Virus record (IMG/VR): IMGVR_UViG_3300042544_000106
Span: 1 to 33,126 of that record
Reading direction: 5' to 3' (one strand)
DNA: 33,126 nucleotides
Source: a virus
A program made the position numbers and the translations under genes. A model generated the notes under the pieces. It had not been told where the DNA came from, did not search any database, and saw only the letters and a program-made list of their open reading frames with translations. Shown piece after piece: positions 13,501 to 20,692 of the stretch. Positions within the stretch are counted from its first letter, which is position 1; the number at the start of each line of letters is the position of its first letter.

Positions 13501-16279
13501 GTGGACTAATTGACAGAATCATATTAAATGATGGCTCAAATGAACCATCCCATAATCCACGCTTTGTATCTTTAAACTGAACAGCTACACCATTAACCTT
13601 TGCTACTGCATCAATAATCTCTTGTTTGGCATCGTTTAATATTTGAGCCTCCGCATCTTTTATTTTAGCAAGAATTTTAGGGTCTTTCTTTTTAGCATAT
13701 TGCTTAACAAGTTTATCGTAGTTTAATGATAGCTTCTGAATCCTTTTAGTAAGTGGGCTAAACGCACGCACTGTAGCCGGAGTAATAAGAGCAGAGATGT
13801 CTCTAACAAACTTAGGTGCTTGTGTCTCTAAAGACACTATAGGGCTTTCTTTAATATCTTCTTCTAAATCTTGTATTTCTTTTTTACGCCTTTCACTACT
13901 TTCCTTAATGTTATTTTTTGCTTCTTCAATAGATTGTCCTTGTTCTATATAAGCCTTTTCTAAATCTCCTGACTCCACAAATTCCAACATATCTTTTGCA
14001 TTTTGCAATGCAGCTAATCTAGGGTCTTTATCATAAAGTTCTTTGTATTCATAATTACTTTGTTCTAAAGAATCAGTTTCATCTTGAACAAGTTTTTGTA
14101 CATTTATTTTTTTTGTGATTTTTTCTTTTCTTTGGTCTACTTCAGCTTGATAATCTTCCTTTGCCTTTTTTGCTTTATTATATTCTTCTATTGCAGCCTC
14201 AGTATCATCTGCTCTAACAATTTCTTTTTTTGCTAATATAACATCATCTTCTAGCTTAGACAATTTTGCGTATTCTTGAGCTCTAATCTGACCTTCTGTC
14301 AAATTTACTTCTTCTTGGACACCTTTTTGGGCAATGATTTCAGATTCTGTTTGGGTGAGTCCTCCCGGAACTTCTTGGCTAACTCCGGCTTCTGTGAGTA
14401 CAGGTACTTGACCTGCTGTTTGCTCTTGAATGGCATCTTGTTCTGATTTAAGGGTTTCTAATTCTGTTTGTAGTTCAGTTCTTTCAGCAGGTAATAAAGG
14501 TCTAATACCTTCTAATAATGGATTTTCAATTTTTGCATCATCATTAGTTATAGTAGTCTCTATCTCAGCAATACGGTCTACTCTTTGTTGAGCAATCTCA
14601 GGAGTCTCTGCAACAACAGTTTCAGCAACTGCCTCTTCTTGCAATTGATTCTCTTGAATGTTTTTAATCTGCCCTCTGATAGCAGCAGCTTTATCTTTAC
14701 CTGTTTGAGTTTTATTACCTTCTAATAAAGTAAGTTGTTTTTCTAATTCAGTAATGGCTTTTAAACTTGGTTCGTTAAGTTCAGGATTTGCTTCCCTTAC
14801 TTGCTCCATTATTGATGACGTAACTATTTTATCTTGTAATTTATTTTTAAGTACAGGGTCATTAGTAATATCAATATTAATTTTAGATAAGTCAGAAACA
14901 CTCATCCTTTCTATCATGTCATTTACTATCTGTGGAGATTCTATTTTTAATCCATTTATTTTATAAATAGGAGGAGGTCCACTTTCAGCTTGAGATTGAA
15001 GTGTTTCAATTTGCTTTTCTAAAGCATTTGCTTCATCATTTTTGCCTTGTTTTCTTAATAATCTAACATTAGCACCCATTGCATTAAGCAAAAATCCTAC
15101 ACCAAATCCTACACCACCTGCTTCAGTTAATCCTTCAAAAATATTTTGATTCTCATTGTATATTTCTTGAGCTGTTTTATTAGCGTATAGACCTTGCAAC
15201 ACCTCAGTAGTCATTTCTTCTACACCACCCGTTAGACCTGCTACTCCTTTTGTTTTAATATAATTAATTATACCACCTTGTGTGGCATTATTAAATCTTT
15301 TCATAAACTGCATAACCGGTATTGTTTCCAATACAGACCCTGTTATAGCATTTTTATAAAACGCTTCAAATGCTTGTTCATCTGTAGCACCTGCTTGCTT
15401 TGCTCTTTCATATTCAGACTGACCCATTGTCAAGGCTGAACTTATGCCAACAGGACTAACAATCTGCTTACCTGCTTCTTTTGTTGCAGCTAATGCAGCA
15501 GCTTTTACACCTAATGGCTTTACTAACATAGATGCACCTTTTGAGGCAATACTTCCTGCCCCTCCTGCACCTGCAGTAAGAATTGTTGACGCTACTTGAC
15601 CAAATGCTTGTGCAAATTGGTCTGTTAAACTATTTTTAAATTCTTTATCTTGAGGAGATATTTCGTCAATAGCTCTATTAAAATAATTTCCAAAATCAAT
15701 TAATGAATCGCTTATTATTCCTTTACCTGTTTCACTTCTTATTTGGCGTGGCAATAATGATACAGCTTTTTCGTATAAAGTACCTACCCCCTTTATTGGA
15801 TTACCTATAAGGTTTTGATAAAAACCTTTATTTAAAGATGATAAAATATTTAGTCCAAGACCTTGTTCATCTTCTTTATTAGGTGCTTGATATGTCTGAA
15901 ACCCTTTAGGTATATCATCAGGAGTAGGTGTTTCAACTACCGGAGTAGGCTTTCCTTTTTGTTCAGCAATATATTCCTTCTGTTTTTTTGGAGTTAATAC
16001 AGAAGGTGCTTCAAAAGTCAGTGGGGAAAAGTCGAAGCCATCCTGTAAATTTTCTCCACCAATTTGTAAATCGGGTGAAGAAGGTGCTTTTTTTTTTAAT
16101 CCAATAAGTTCTTTATAATTATCTATCTCACCATTATATCCTTCAGACCTAAATATTTCATAAGAATCATTTAATGCCTCAGTATTAGTAGATATTAATT
16201 TTTTGAATTGGTCTATAGTTCCATTATACCCTTGACGAGTAAACAAATTATATGCGTCATTCAATGCTTGCTCATCCAT
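7559..16279 (-). CDS. Giant internal virion / polyvalent-type protein (2906 aa) with RelA/SpoT-like domain; positional analogue of T7 gp16
   Basis: One 8.7-kb gene. Two 30-residue repeats open it (residues 5-29 and 35-59, pattern ALNDxYxxFxxxGYNGxID). Gly/Ala-rich apolar segments lie near 223-251 and 386-404, long coiled coil from about 400 to 870, and a WDGSFEPSFN domain near 908. Residues about 1185-1355 resemble a RelA/SpoT nucleotidyltransferase: a basic KKPERASVKAIRWYN helix, a DGARVNIVVD strand, GYPKRLIEI, EIQVIT near 1270 and GHYFYE. A Lys/Ala-rich helix spans about 1510-1543. The last 1300 residues are helical, with a VGQALGGVFQPVKQ region near 2390 and an apolar segment near 2611-2640 followed by DDEDEEEY, as in large ejected phage proteins. 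It ends the late operon after smaller internal proteins, as gene 16 does in T7. Ejection into the host with the DNA is inferred. Confidence 0.75.
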   Translation of the reverse strand: MDEQALNDAYNLFTRQGYNGTIDQFKKLISTNTEALNDSYEIFRSEGYNGEIDNYKELIGLKKKAPSSPDLQIGGENLQDGFDFSPLTFEAPSVLTPKKQKEYIAEQKGKPTPVVETPTPDDIPKGFQTYQAPNKEDEQGLGLNILSSLNKGFYQNLIGNPIKGVGTLYEKAVSLLPRQIRSETGKGIISDSLIDFGNYFNRAIDEISPQDKEFKNSLTDQFAQAFGQVASTILTAGAGGAGSIASKGASMLVKPLGVKAAALAATKEAGKQIVSPVGISSALTMGQSEYERAKQAGATDEQAFEAFYKNAITGSVLETIPVMQFMKRFNNATQGGIINYIKTKGVAGLTGGVEEMTTEVLQGLYANKTAQEIYNENQNIFEGLTEAGGVGFGVGFLLNAMGANVRLLRKQGKNDEANALEKQIETLQSQAESGPPPIYKINGLKIESPQIVNDMIERMSVSDLSKINIDITNDPVLKNKLQDKIVTSSIMEQVREANPELNEPSLKAITELEKQLTLLEGNKTQTGKDKAAAIRGQIKNIQENQLQEEAVAETVVAETPEIAQQRVDRIAEIETTITNDDAKIENPLLEGIRPLLPAERTELQTELETLKSEQDAIQEQTAGQVPVLTEAGVSQEVPGGLTQTESEIIAQKGVQEEVNLTEGQIRAQEYAKLSKLEDDVILAKKEIVRADDTEAAIEEYNKAKKAKEDYQAEVDQRKEKITKKINVQKLVQDETDSLEQSNYEYKELYDKDPRLAALQNAKDMLEFVESGDLEKAYIEQGQSIEEAKNNIKESSERRKKEIQDLEEDIKESPIVSLETQAPKFVRDISALITPATVRAFSPLTKRIQKLSLNYDKLVKQYAKKKDPKILAKIKDAEAQILNDAKQEIIDAVAKVNGVAVQFKDTKRGLWDGSFEPSFNMILSISPQANTEAVSDLLFDFAEKYSQDAFILESDSELQEEWVNGNIDIPLSEIDSNGLTNYPQIIYTFAEQITDEQVADLSVALENNGIGAFNINNNELQVSVIFTEEQDANLTKEEQYEEREKDFDSKSIAAAKAVGQILGRNGEDSLDIRIKKSSYQGATNEGTADQTRQFNKSDVLKAFKESTTKVEKLAVELAGLRQKEIDLQAKGKKLSPKDKTRFDELVKKVQPVVQRTFETNKKLYEDAKTEIEGIAQDAISQVDASISPFPIKKPERASVKAIRWYNAFTEKLGDGARVNIVVDTDTNAEKVFKIIDKKYPGNKEVRRIRETTALGYPKRLIEIVTSNGTIAEIQVITNEAYLAKDGIKGFTGDEKQKSTAKQKLDSVRSRLGWNIPDGLGHYFYEIQRDTNVDDNLRDEAERLSDLYYDAFTNPKSKLSDSFMKDVMSFKEQVDAADKSEWDTGNKGIAPQSLVDYNTPDVVVEEEQFVPLTVADIEFDVRFSRENSSDVVEDEREGDNGRTYTYLSEVETPVSDVDGNEIGYLVKMVDEDKNLTFEARNENGSNLSKNEEGFDTLGEAKQALLNNYNKEKKKEFDREAKAKAKEKAKEALKEAAKKAKAEAKKPVVSETIDDLLDLDVADQDNLDRIFNALDRADKSIGKALGGANEAMLAIPLNVVRIAIKTLKGLVKGGMLLRDAIKKVAADNDISQDTIKDIINIAPIQDSFYALMEKVDALIARQKARGIQDSRITSNIDTYIRTQDEYLNANDAQKKIIEREARGKMGAAPKRAVSIGRVLGALKDITNISRAEKLKVISQIRQLSKDAAKDLAKEIRAMASSGRITANQAANIIARFGKVNMLSEISVSKFVDYMAKVFANAEYAAKLSAAKNLKKDISKLSKNKEKNANLRDLGSKFIKIDPTMVEDIDAYNDMASKIKEAIKGSTIRGAKVKFADTVNIENATEYINKTIEAQDEMMRQQKVDEIQELMGVDVSDLSYDDMMQLLDSKEPITKYNEGIIRSTIQKMFNIYSTLIDTTLDTGKDPFTDEDIDISKNKRDLIKRFMDMDLTVLSPKQALQAVDALANFFQNRSTAKMEAILAEYTGNANAKKLVKDGIVAQPLKKYWSPKIGRFLGEQTTNLNILFERMFKGFSRGGKVEDASGVTMLKNNKSMAQRESNNIVEKYIAQFYNKTANGEAYNSEYNSTERGLAAFMMRNIIGTEKQMQAEFNRRKGLVEQSIKVLSEGNEKERAKAELYQTVYDNLIGPSKSFNENQKQSDEATNIQQVKDRVDKVNLEGIDFWNKEWADKYEQLSDVSENIYNKVLDKDLNYTPDKFVKLSTETGTVELSNDDSAFHNNNGTIYKKETGVLMTAVKPDKLPTNPKSGETSRYIDLSFDKNNSNSMYDALVDIGTAGPIRQIEGFLNSPDFKKIVPKAEDAKILKERIQLYVGNIRNKNPYSNDELSSMVRGLNRIASIGVGQALGGVFQPVKQMIPVAMNTLINAGNLDMGAIFDSAKNSFINRSGFAISNRGIESQAQVESLNKLIDEASKTKGEKLIKNIEKLNNWWLEKFLVKPDVFIARASWMTYYEQSLKKQGIDTKGIDYNTHEVNQEAAEYAQRMVDRQQNVSDSDLAGKMFSNKEATNQLFVKMLMPFASFRMNQSARFGSDLSVLSDKTSTPEDKKIAIKSLSGFAVEMATFKMIAAGSAILLGSASKWLMGDDEDEEEYKKRVNNIIKGQVTSSFTDVVSPLPILDKAFQEGGNFLTETMLDIPKESVFSIYGVPKQDYIQSLGLFGITAERAGQLYDITKLSTTGKYVDEFGKEKTISEEKQKALSYLIPPAILSNVGLAPVEVNSIVRNSIKNAKKGTSGDGVLTRSALERWASSIDLSKMSKVAEFIKSKKEELSGKGDLAEKREFRKELEKDLLGKYEDKAQMRGADPELYKKNFGAESDWVKKGYATEEILETKFNTILNKKKNLIKIEELKKQK

Positions 16280-16288
16280 AATTATTTC

Positions 16289-17872
16289 TTATTTATTATA
16301 CTTAGCTGTACTTTTTGGGCTTATTCCTGTTTGTGATTGAGGAAACAATGGATTTGGTTGTGGATTAGTTACATTATATTCCGGAATAACTTCATCGTTC
16401 TTAATTAAATAATCAAATACATAAGGTTCATTGAATCTTTTATTTGGGTCCAATAAGCCATTTAATGTAGTTGTTAATATTCTTGCTGCATCTGTTTTAG
16501 ATAATCCTTTAGTATTTATTATAGTAGGGTCAAATACTTGTGCTTCACCGGTAACACTATTTACTTTACTTGGTAATTGAATTGTGTATACTCCATCTTT
16601 TTCTGTAGCAACCCCTTGAACTTTACTTCCTATTGCTCTTAAGTTTTGTTCTCTATTCCTACCTTCTACAACATTGTTTATATAGCCTGCAAAAATATTT
16701 GCTTCCGCTCTATCATTTCTATCTTTTATAGCTGCTGTATTACTACCACCACCTGATGCTGCAGCAGTTTTTAATTGCATAACAGAAGATTTTGTTATAT
16801 TATCTAATTGAGAATATAAGTCTTTCTTCATTTCACCCTTTAGTTCTTCAACCTGTTTTTTATAGTTAGGTCCATTTGGGTCTATTGTCCAAATATTTAA
16901 CTCAGGGTCTATGTATTTAAGGACTTTAGTCGGGTCTTTTTTTGCTTCTTCTACACTAATGGTATAATCACTAGCACTAGTACCTAAATACTTCTCAAAT
17001 GCACTAGTCTGTGCAGGACCTTGAGGAATTATAGATTGTATTTTACTATCAATTGCAGATTCTATTTTTTTAATTGAATCGCCAAGTTCAGGATGCAATG
17101 TTTGAATTTTATTTTGATTTGAATTCCATGCTTGAACCAATGAATTTACTCCGCTTAAACTTTTAATCTCTCCCCATATACTTTCTTTTGGTAAACTTAC
17201 AATATCTATAGCAACTTGACCAAGACTGTCTGCTCCTTTTGCAACTTGTGCAGAAACATCTATAACCGGAGTAACTGTTCCAACTGCTGCTTTTAGTTGA
17301 TTTGCAGTCATATTTCTTGTTAGCACAGGAACATCTTTGCCATCAATATTTTTCATCTCATATACTCCAAGATTTAAATTGGCAGAAAATGGGTCAATAA
17401 TAATTTTTGATTTTGAAAAATCAGTAAATGCTGAAGCATCATTCAAATTAGACATATCTATACCTAATATTTTATTTTCCTGAAACTCTTTTATTCTTTG
17501 TTCCCGAGTAGAAATTAATGTTTTAGCTACGTCAAATAATGTTTCTGTTTGAGAATTATAATTGTTTGTTCTTAATGTATAATCCCTAGGTTTCATTTTG
17601 CCACTTTTCAATAGGTTATAATCTATTTTTTTTTGCTCAATCATGTCATGAGAAAAATTATTTATAGTATCATTACCTCCCCATATACCACCACCTTGAG
17701 GGTTGTTGTATAGGTTTTTCATGTCATCCTGATAGGCTTGTTCGTATGCTGCCTTTTTTTCTTCACGAATCTTTACTTCGTCAGAAAGCATATCAGAAAG
17801 GTTCTTGCCTACCTCAGCCCAATTTACTTGGCTATCTGCACCACGCTCTGCGTATTTATAATATGTAGCCAT
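16289..17872 (-). CDS. Internal virion protein, conserved in Bacteroidota phages; positional analogue of T7 gp15
   Basis: 527 residues. The N-terminus ATYYKYAERGADSQVNWAEV followed by MSDEVKIREEKKAA-type helix is a signature I associate with a structural or internal protein family of marine and crAss-like podoviruses. The rest is helical with low-complexity linkers (AAASGGGSNTAA near 370) and a Pro-rich C-terminal tail. No enzyme motif is seen. It lies 9 bases upstream of the giant protein's start in transcription order and 3 bases after the Ala-rich protein, matching the small-medium-large order of T7 internal core proteins 14, 15 and 16. A role in the ejected internal complex is inferred from that order. 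Confidence 0.6.
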   Translation of the reverse strand: MATYYKYAERGADSQVNWAEVGKNLSDMLSDEVKIREEKKAAYEQAYQDDMKNLYNNPQGGGIWGGNDTINNFSHDMIEQKKIDYNLLKSGKMKPRDYTLRTNNYNSQTETLFDVAKTLISTREQRIKEFQENKILGIDMSNLNDASAFTDFSKSKIIIDPFSANLNLGVYEMKNIDGKDVPVLTRNMTANQLKAAVGTVTPVIDVSAQVAKGADSLGQVAIDIVSLPKESIWGEIKSLSGVNSLVQAWNSNQNKIQTLHPELGDSIKKIESAIDSKIQSIIPQGPAQTSAFEKYLGTSASDYTISVEEAKKDPTKVLKYIDPELNIWTIDPNGPNYKKQVEELKGEMKKDLYSQLDNITKSSVMQLKTAAASGGGSNTAAIKDRNDRAEANIFAGYINNVVEGRNREQNLRAIGSKVQGVATEKDGVYTIQLPSKVNSVTGEAQVFDPTIINTKGLSKTDAARILTTTLNGLLDPNKRFNEPYVFDYLIKNDEVIPEYNVTNPQPNPLFPQSQTGISPKSTAKYNK

Positions 17873-17875
17873 TTA

Positions 17876-18613
17876 TTATTGTTTATAATATGGGTTGAAC
17901 GGATTTGCTTGCCAAACTCCAAGTGCTTGATTAGTTTTATTAAATTGATTTTGCTGTTGTTGTTGCAAAAATTGATTAAAATTATTATTATTTTGTAATG
18001 TAGGAATTGGATTTAATGGTTTACCATAATCCATTGTAGCCATAGGGTCAACTTTTTTATTTGTTTTTGAAAACAAAGGAACAAACTGTGCAGCTTGTTT
18101 AGCAGTGTTAACAACTCCTTGGAATGCTTGATTTTGTGCTTGTGTTTTTAATTCTTGTGCATTTGCTGCAGCCAACTGTGCACCTTCTACTTCTCCTAAA
18201 TCTAATTGCGTGCCAATATCACGAAGACGGCTCTCTTCTTGTGCACTTAACTTCTCAAGTGCACTTAACTCTTGTCCCATCGCACTTCTTACTCCTGCTT
18301 GACCTTCTTGTTGAGCCATTTGAATACGACCTGCAGTAGCTGCTGCACCTCTCTCGCTTTCTACTCCTGCTTGTATAGCTTGAGCACCTTGAGAAAGTAA
18401 TGCCTCTCTTTCTAACTCATATGGTTCTTTTTGAATACCTAAGCTATCATAGAAATTAATTTCTAATTTTTTACGTGCAGCCTCCATTGCTTGGTCAGCA
18501 TCACGTTCAGCATTACGCTGTGCTTGTTTTTGTTTGCCTGCTTGAGCAAAAGACATACCTGTTGATGCTGCTGCTGCTGCTAAACTTATTGCTGCTGTTG
18601 TTATGGCTGCCAT
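17876..18613 (-). CDS. Ala-rich internal virion protein, T7 gp14-like
   Basis: 245 residues. The N-terminal 25 residues are Ala-rich and apolar (AAITTAAISLAAAAASTGMSF), followed by a long Gln/Ala/Glu amphipathic helix (about 26-170) and a Pro/Asn/Gln-rich tail with QQQQQ near 219-223. This layout, a single N-terminal membrane-inserting segment plus a long helix, matches T7 gp14-type proteins that form the outer-membrane pore of the ejectosome. The gene sits between the GNAT-like gene and the 527-residue gene with gaps of only 1 and 3 bases, so all are on one message. Sequence similarity to T7 gp14 itself is not claimed; the call is by architecture and order. Confidence 0.6.
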   Translation of the reverse strand: MAAITTAAISLAAAAASTGMSFAQAGKQKQAQRNAERDADQAMEAARKKLEINFYDSLGIQKEPYELEREALLSQGAQAIQAGVESERGAAATAGRIQMAQQEGQAGVRSAMGQELSALEKLSAQEESRLRDIGTQLDLGEVEGAQLAAANAQELKTQAQNQAFQGVVNTAKQAAQFVPLFSKTNKKVDPMATMDYGKPLNPIPTLQNNNNFNQFLQQQQQNQFNKTNQALGVWQANPFNPYYKQ

Positions 18614-18614
18614 A

Positions 18615-19025
18615 TTATAATACTTTTATCATTTCTGCTGTATAGGAATCTCCTTTTAGATAACCAAGTTCTTCGTACATTCCTATTAGGCTTTGGTTTT
18701 TAATTAATGCGTAGCTATATTTGCTACCTGTTTTTTTACATATATCCGTTAATGAAGACACCAATAACTTAATAGCGTCTTTTCTTTGTGGCTTCTTGGT
18801 ATATTCCTTGTTAGATATTATCCAATCAACCCACGCTACCTTAGAATTAGTTAAGTACATAAACCCGGCACATACAGGAGTTTCCTTATCGTAAACAATT
18901 ATACCACCTTTACCATCGTTAGGAAGAAAATCTCTTTGCGGAGCTTCCCATTTCCATTGCTTCCACCAACCTACAAGAATGTCATCGTAATCGCTTTCGT
19001 TTAATTCTCGTATATATAATTCCAT
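18615..19025 (-). CDS. GNAT-like acetyltransferase-fold protein; positional analogue of T7 gp13
   Basis: 136 residues. Beta-alpha alternation and the segments KVAWVDWIISNKEY (about 68-81), the basic helix-start after it (KKPQRKDAIKLLVSSL, where GNAT enzymes bind the CoA pyrophosphate) and QSLIGMYEELGYLKG near the end (the 'N..a..lYeklGF' motif) indicate a GNAT fold. The canonical Q/RxxGxG/A loop is not intact, so catalysis is uncertain. T7 gp13 (138 residues) is a virion-assembly protein related to this fold, and here the gene also directly precedes the gp14-like gene. A structural or assembly role is therefore as likely as acetylation of a target. Confidence 0.65.
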   Translation of the reverse strand: MELYIRELNESDYDDILVGWWKQWKWEAPQRDFLPNDGKGGIIVYDKETPVCAGFMYLTNSKVAWVDWIISNKEYTKKPQRKDAIKLLVSSLTDICKKTGSKYSYALIKNQSLIGMYEELGYLKGDSYTAEMIKVL

Positions 19026-19046
19026 ATACTTACAAAGATATTAAAT

Positions 19047-19817
19047 TTAAGGAAAACTTTTCATTACATCTGACTGTACTGCAAACAGTTCAACCTTGCT
19101 TGTAGATGTGTTTTCTAAACTAAACGTACAATAGTGACCCAATACTCCATGCGACTCAGCAATTGAGTTCTTAACATACAAAAAGAACGCATCTTGTATT
19201 GGTATCGGTGTAGTACCTGCAATACTTGTATCTATAGTTAATTGGTTTATACTATTGGGTAAGTCAATTGTAATAGCAGTTACTTCACCCGCAAGAACAG
19301 GTGTAGTGTATGGAGGTAGTGAGAAGTATAAATAGTCACCAATACTAATAATGTTTCCTATAGCAATAGGAATAGCAAAGTTAATTACATTACCACCTAC
19401 AACACTTTGACTTCTTCCTATACCATTTACACTTCTAAGAGCAAACTCACCTGATGTATTATTTCTGATAAAAGCAAAGAAAGCTGCTTCTTTTTTCTCA
19501 AACCAAGTTGCTTGTATAAATCCTGAGTCTTGCAAGTCTGTTTCTAAAGTTACTCCCCACTTTGCATCGCCTTGAAGGTTTATTGTTTTGAACAATTTAT
19601 TCTCAAGTGGTGCCGTATTGAATACACTTTGCAAGGATGATGATGTAAATACTCCATAAAATGTATTCCTTAATGGATTTACATTATGCCTATATAGATT
19701 TCCTCCTTTAAATGTATAGAAGTAGTTGTTCATTCCTATCATCCAATCAGGATAATAAGAGTAGAAGGATACCCATCCTCCAACCATGTCACTATATGAT
19801 AATGTATAATTCGGCAT
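19047..19817 (-). CDS. Conserved tail-associated structural protein of Bacteroidota podoviruses
   Basis: 256 residues, beta-rich. The N-terminal segments LSYSDMVGGWVSFYSYYPDWM and NNYFYTFKGGNLYRHN are, from memory, characteristic of a conserved structural protein found beside the stabilisation protein in crAss-like and related phages. The remainder is strand-rich (NVINFAIPIAIGN, ITIDLPNSI) and ends in a serine/threonine-rich stretch. No enzymatic motif is seen. It lies between the Cys-rich fibre-like genes and the internal-protein genes, so a place in the tail tip or head-tail interface is likely. Confidence 0.6.
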   Translation of the reverse strand: MPNYTLSYSDMVGGWVSFYSYYPDWMIGMNNYFYTFKGGNLYRHNVNPLRNTFYGVFTSSSLQSVFNTAPLENKLFKTINLQGDAKWGVTLETDLQDSGFIQATWFEKKEAAFFAFIRNNTSGEFALRSVNGIGRSQSVVGGNVINFAIPIAIGNIISIGDYLYFSLPPYTTPVLAGEVTAITIDLPNSINQLTIDTSIAGTTPIPIQDAFFLYVKNSIAESHGVLGHYCTFSLENTSTSKVELFAVQSDVMKSFP

Positions 19818-19827
19818 ATCTATTTAT

Positions 19828-20409
19828 TTATGGAGTACAATCTACATTACTAGATATTGCACCTGTTGTATTATTGTATGTACCAACCCATTTTTCGGCA
19901 GTGTTAGATGCTAATGCAAATAATATTCTATCTCCATTTCCTATAGCCCCATTAATATACGGAGTAGCTAAAGGTGGATAGGTGTTATAAAATAATGTTA
20001 CACCCGCTAAAGTTGGAGAAGATGCATATACTGTTAACTCCGGTGAACCCAATGACACATAGGTACCTGTCTGTCCACAAGCATCAGCAGTATCAACTGC
20101 GTATCCATATAATCTATACTCATATCCTGTTGGTGGAGGAGGAGAACAAACTGCCTCACAAGCTACTAAAGTTGCGTAAGTACCCGTACCATCTCCCGGG
20201 TCTGTACAAGTTCCTTCAACACAGTTGTATGATACACAAGATGGGCAAGACTGCTGTGGTAGTAATACTCCACTCACTTGCTCTCTTGCTATAACTCCGT
20301 TAGAGTAAAATCCATCACTTGCAAGAGTTGTTAACCCTGCATCATCAAATACAGACGTTGCTGAACCAAGTGAAGGAGCGTTTAAATAATATGTTCCCGA
20401 TATTGCCAT
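19828..20409 (-). CDS. Cys-rich fibre/adhesin-like protein, paralogue of the next upstream gene
   Basis: 193 residues. Residues 1-58 carry a domain SGTYYLNAPSLGSATSVF...AGLTTLASDGFYS...REQVSGVL ending in SCPSC, nearly duplicated in the adjacent 81-residue protein. This follows with a six-Cys stretch containing CVEGTCTDPGDGTGTYATL and CEAVC, then PPPP, and a C-terminal beta-rich domain of about 100 residues. The 'C..G.C.DPGdGtGtY' pattern is one I have seen in Bacteroidota phage tail and surface proteins. Disulphides would suit an exposed, receptor-facing part of the virion. Adhesin function is inferred from composition and from its place next to tail genes. Confidence 0.55.
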   Translation of the reverse strand: MAISGTYYLNAPSLGSATSVFDDAGLTTLASDGFYSNGVIAREQVSGVLLPQQSCPSCVSYNCVEGTCTDPGDGTGTYATLVACEAVCSPPPPTGYEYRLYGYAVDTADACGQTGTYVSLGSPELTVYASSPTLAGVTLFYNTYPPLATPYINGAIGNGDRILFALASNTAEKWVGTYNNTTGAISSNVDCTP

Positions 20410-20424
20410 TTTAATTTATTTTAA

Positions 20425-20670
20425 TTATGGTATTATACAATTACAGCACGCATCAGCTATATCTATTGTTGAATAACAAAGAGTTACCATTGTTCCGCAT
20501 CCCGGACAAGATGATTGTACTTGTAATACACCTGATACTTGTTCTCTAACAATACTATTGTCTGAATAAAACCCGTCCGCAGCTAATGTCGTAAGTCCTG
20601 CGTCAGAATAAACTGCAGTTGCTAGAGCAAGAGATGCAGCGTTTAAATAATATGTTCCTGATACTGACAT
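20425..20670 (-). CDS. Short Cys-rich fibre-like protein; tandem paralogue with a terminal CCxC motif
   Basis: 81 residues. Residues 1-58 match the start of the 193-residue neighbour (SGTYYLNAxSL, AGLTTLAxDGFYS, REQVSGVL, SCPxC). The last 20 residues (62-81) instead match the two tandem C-terminal repeats of the 1499-residue muzzle protein: LCYSTIDIADACCNC. The gene therefore looks like a mosaic of both neighbours. Gaps to its neighbours are 22 and 15 bases, each filled with an A/T-rich leader ending in AAATTAAAATG. A minor virion or tail-decoration role is inferred. Confidence 0.55.
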   Translation of the reverse strand: MSVSGTYYLNAASLALATAVYSDAGLTTLAADGFYSDNSIVREQVSGVLQVQSSCPGCGTMVTLCYSTIDIADACCNCIIP

Positions 20671-20692
20671 TTTAATTTATATTTTAATTTAT

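Noticed and set aside
17738-17998. 86-residue plus-strand hydrophobic frame, holin-like at first sight
   Set aside because: The apolar stretch comes from antisense of Lys/Asn/Gln-rich coding sequence across two minus-strand genes; no charged holin tail and no neighbouring lysin.
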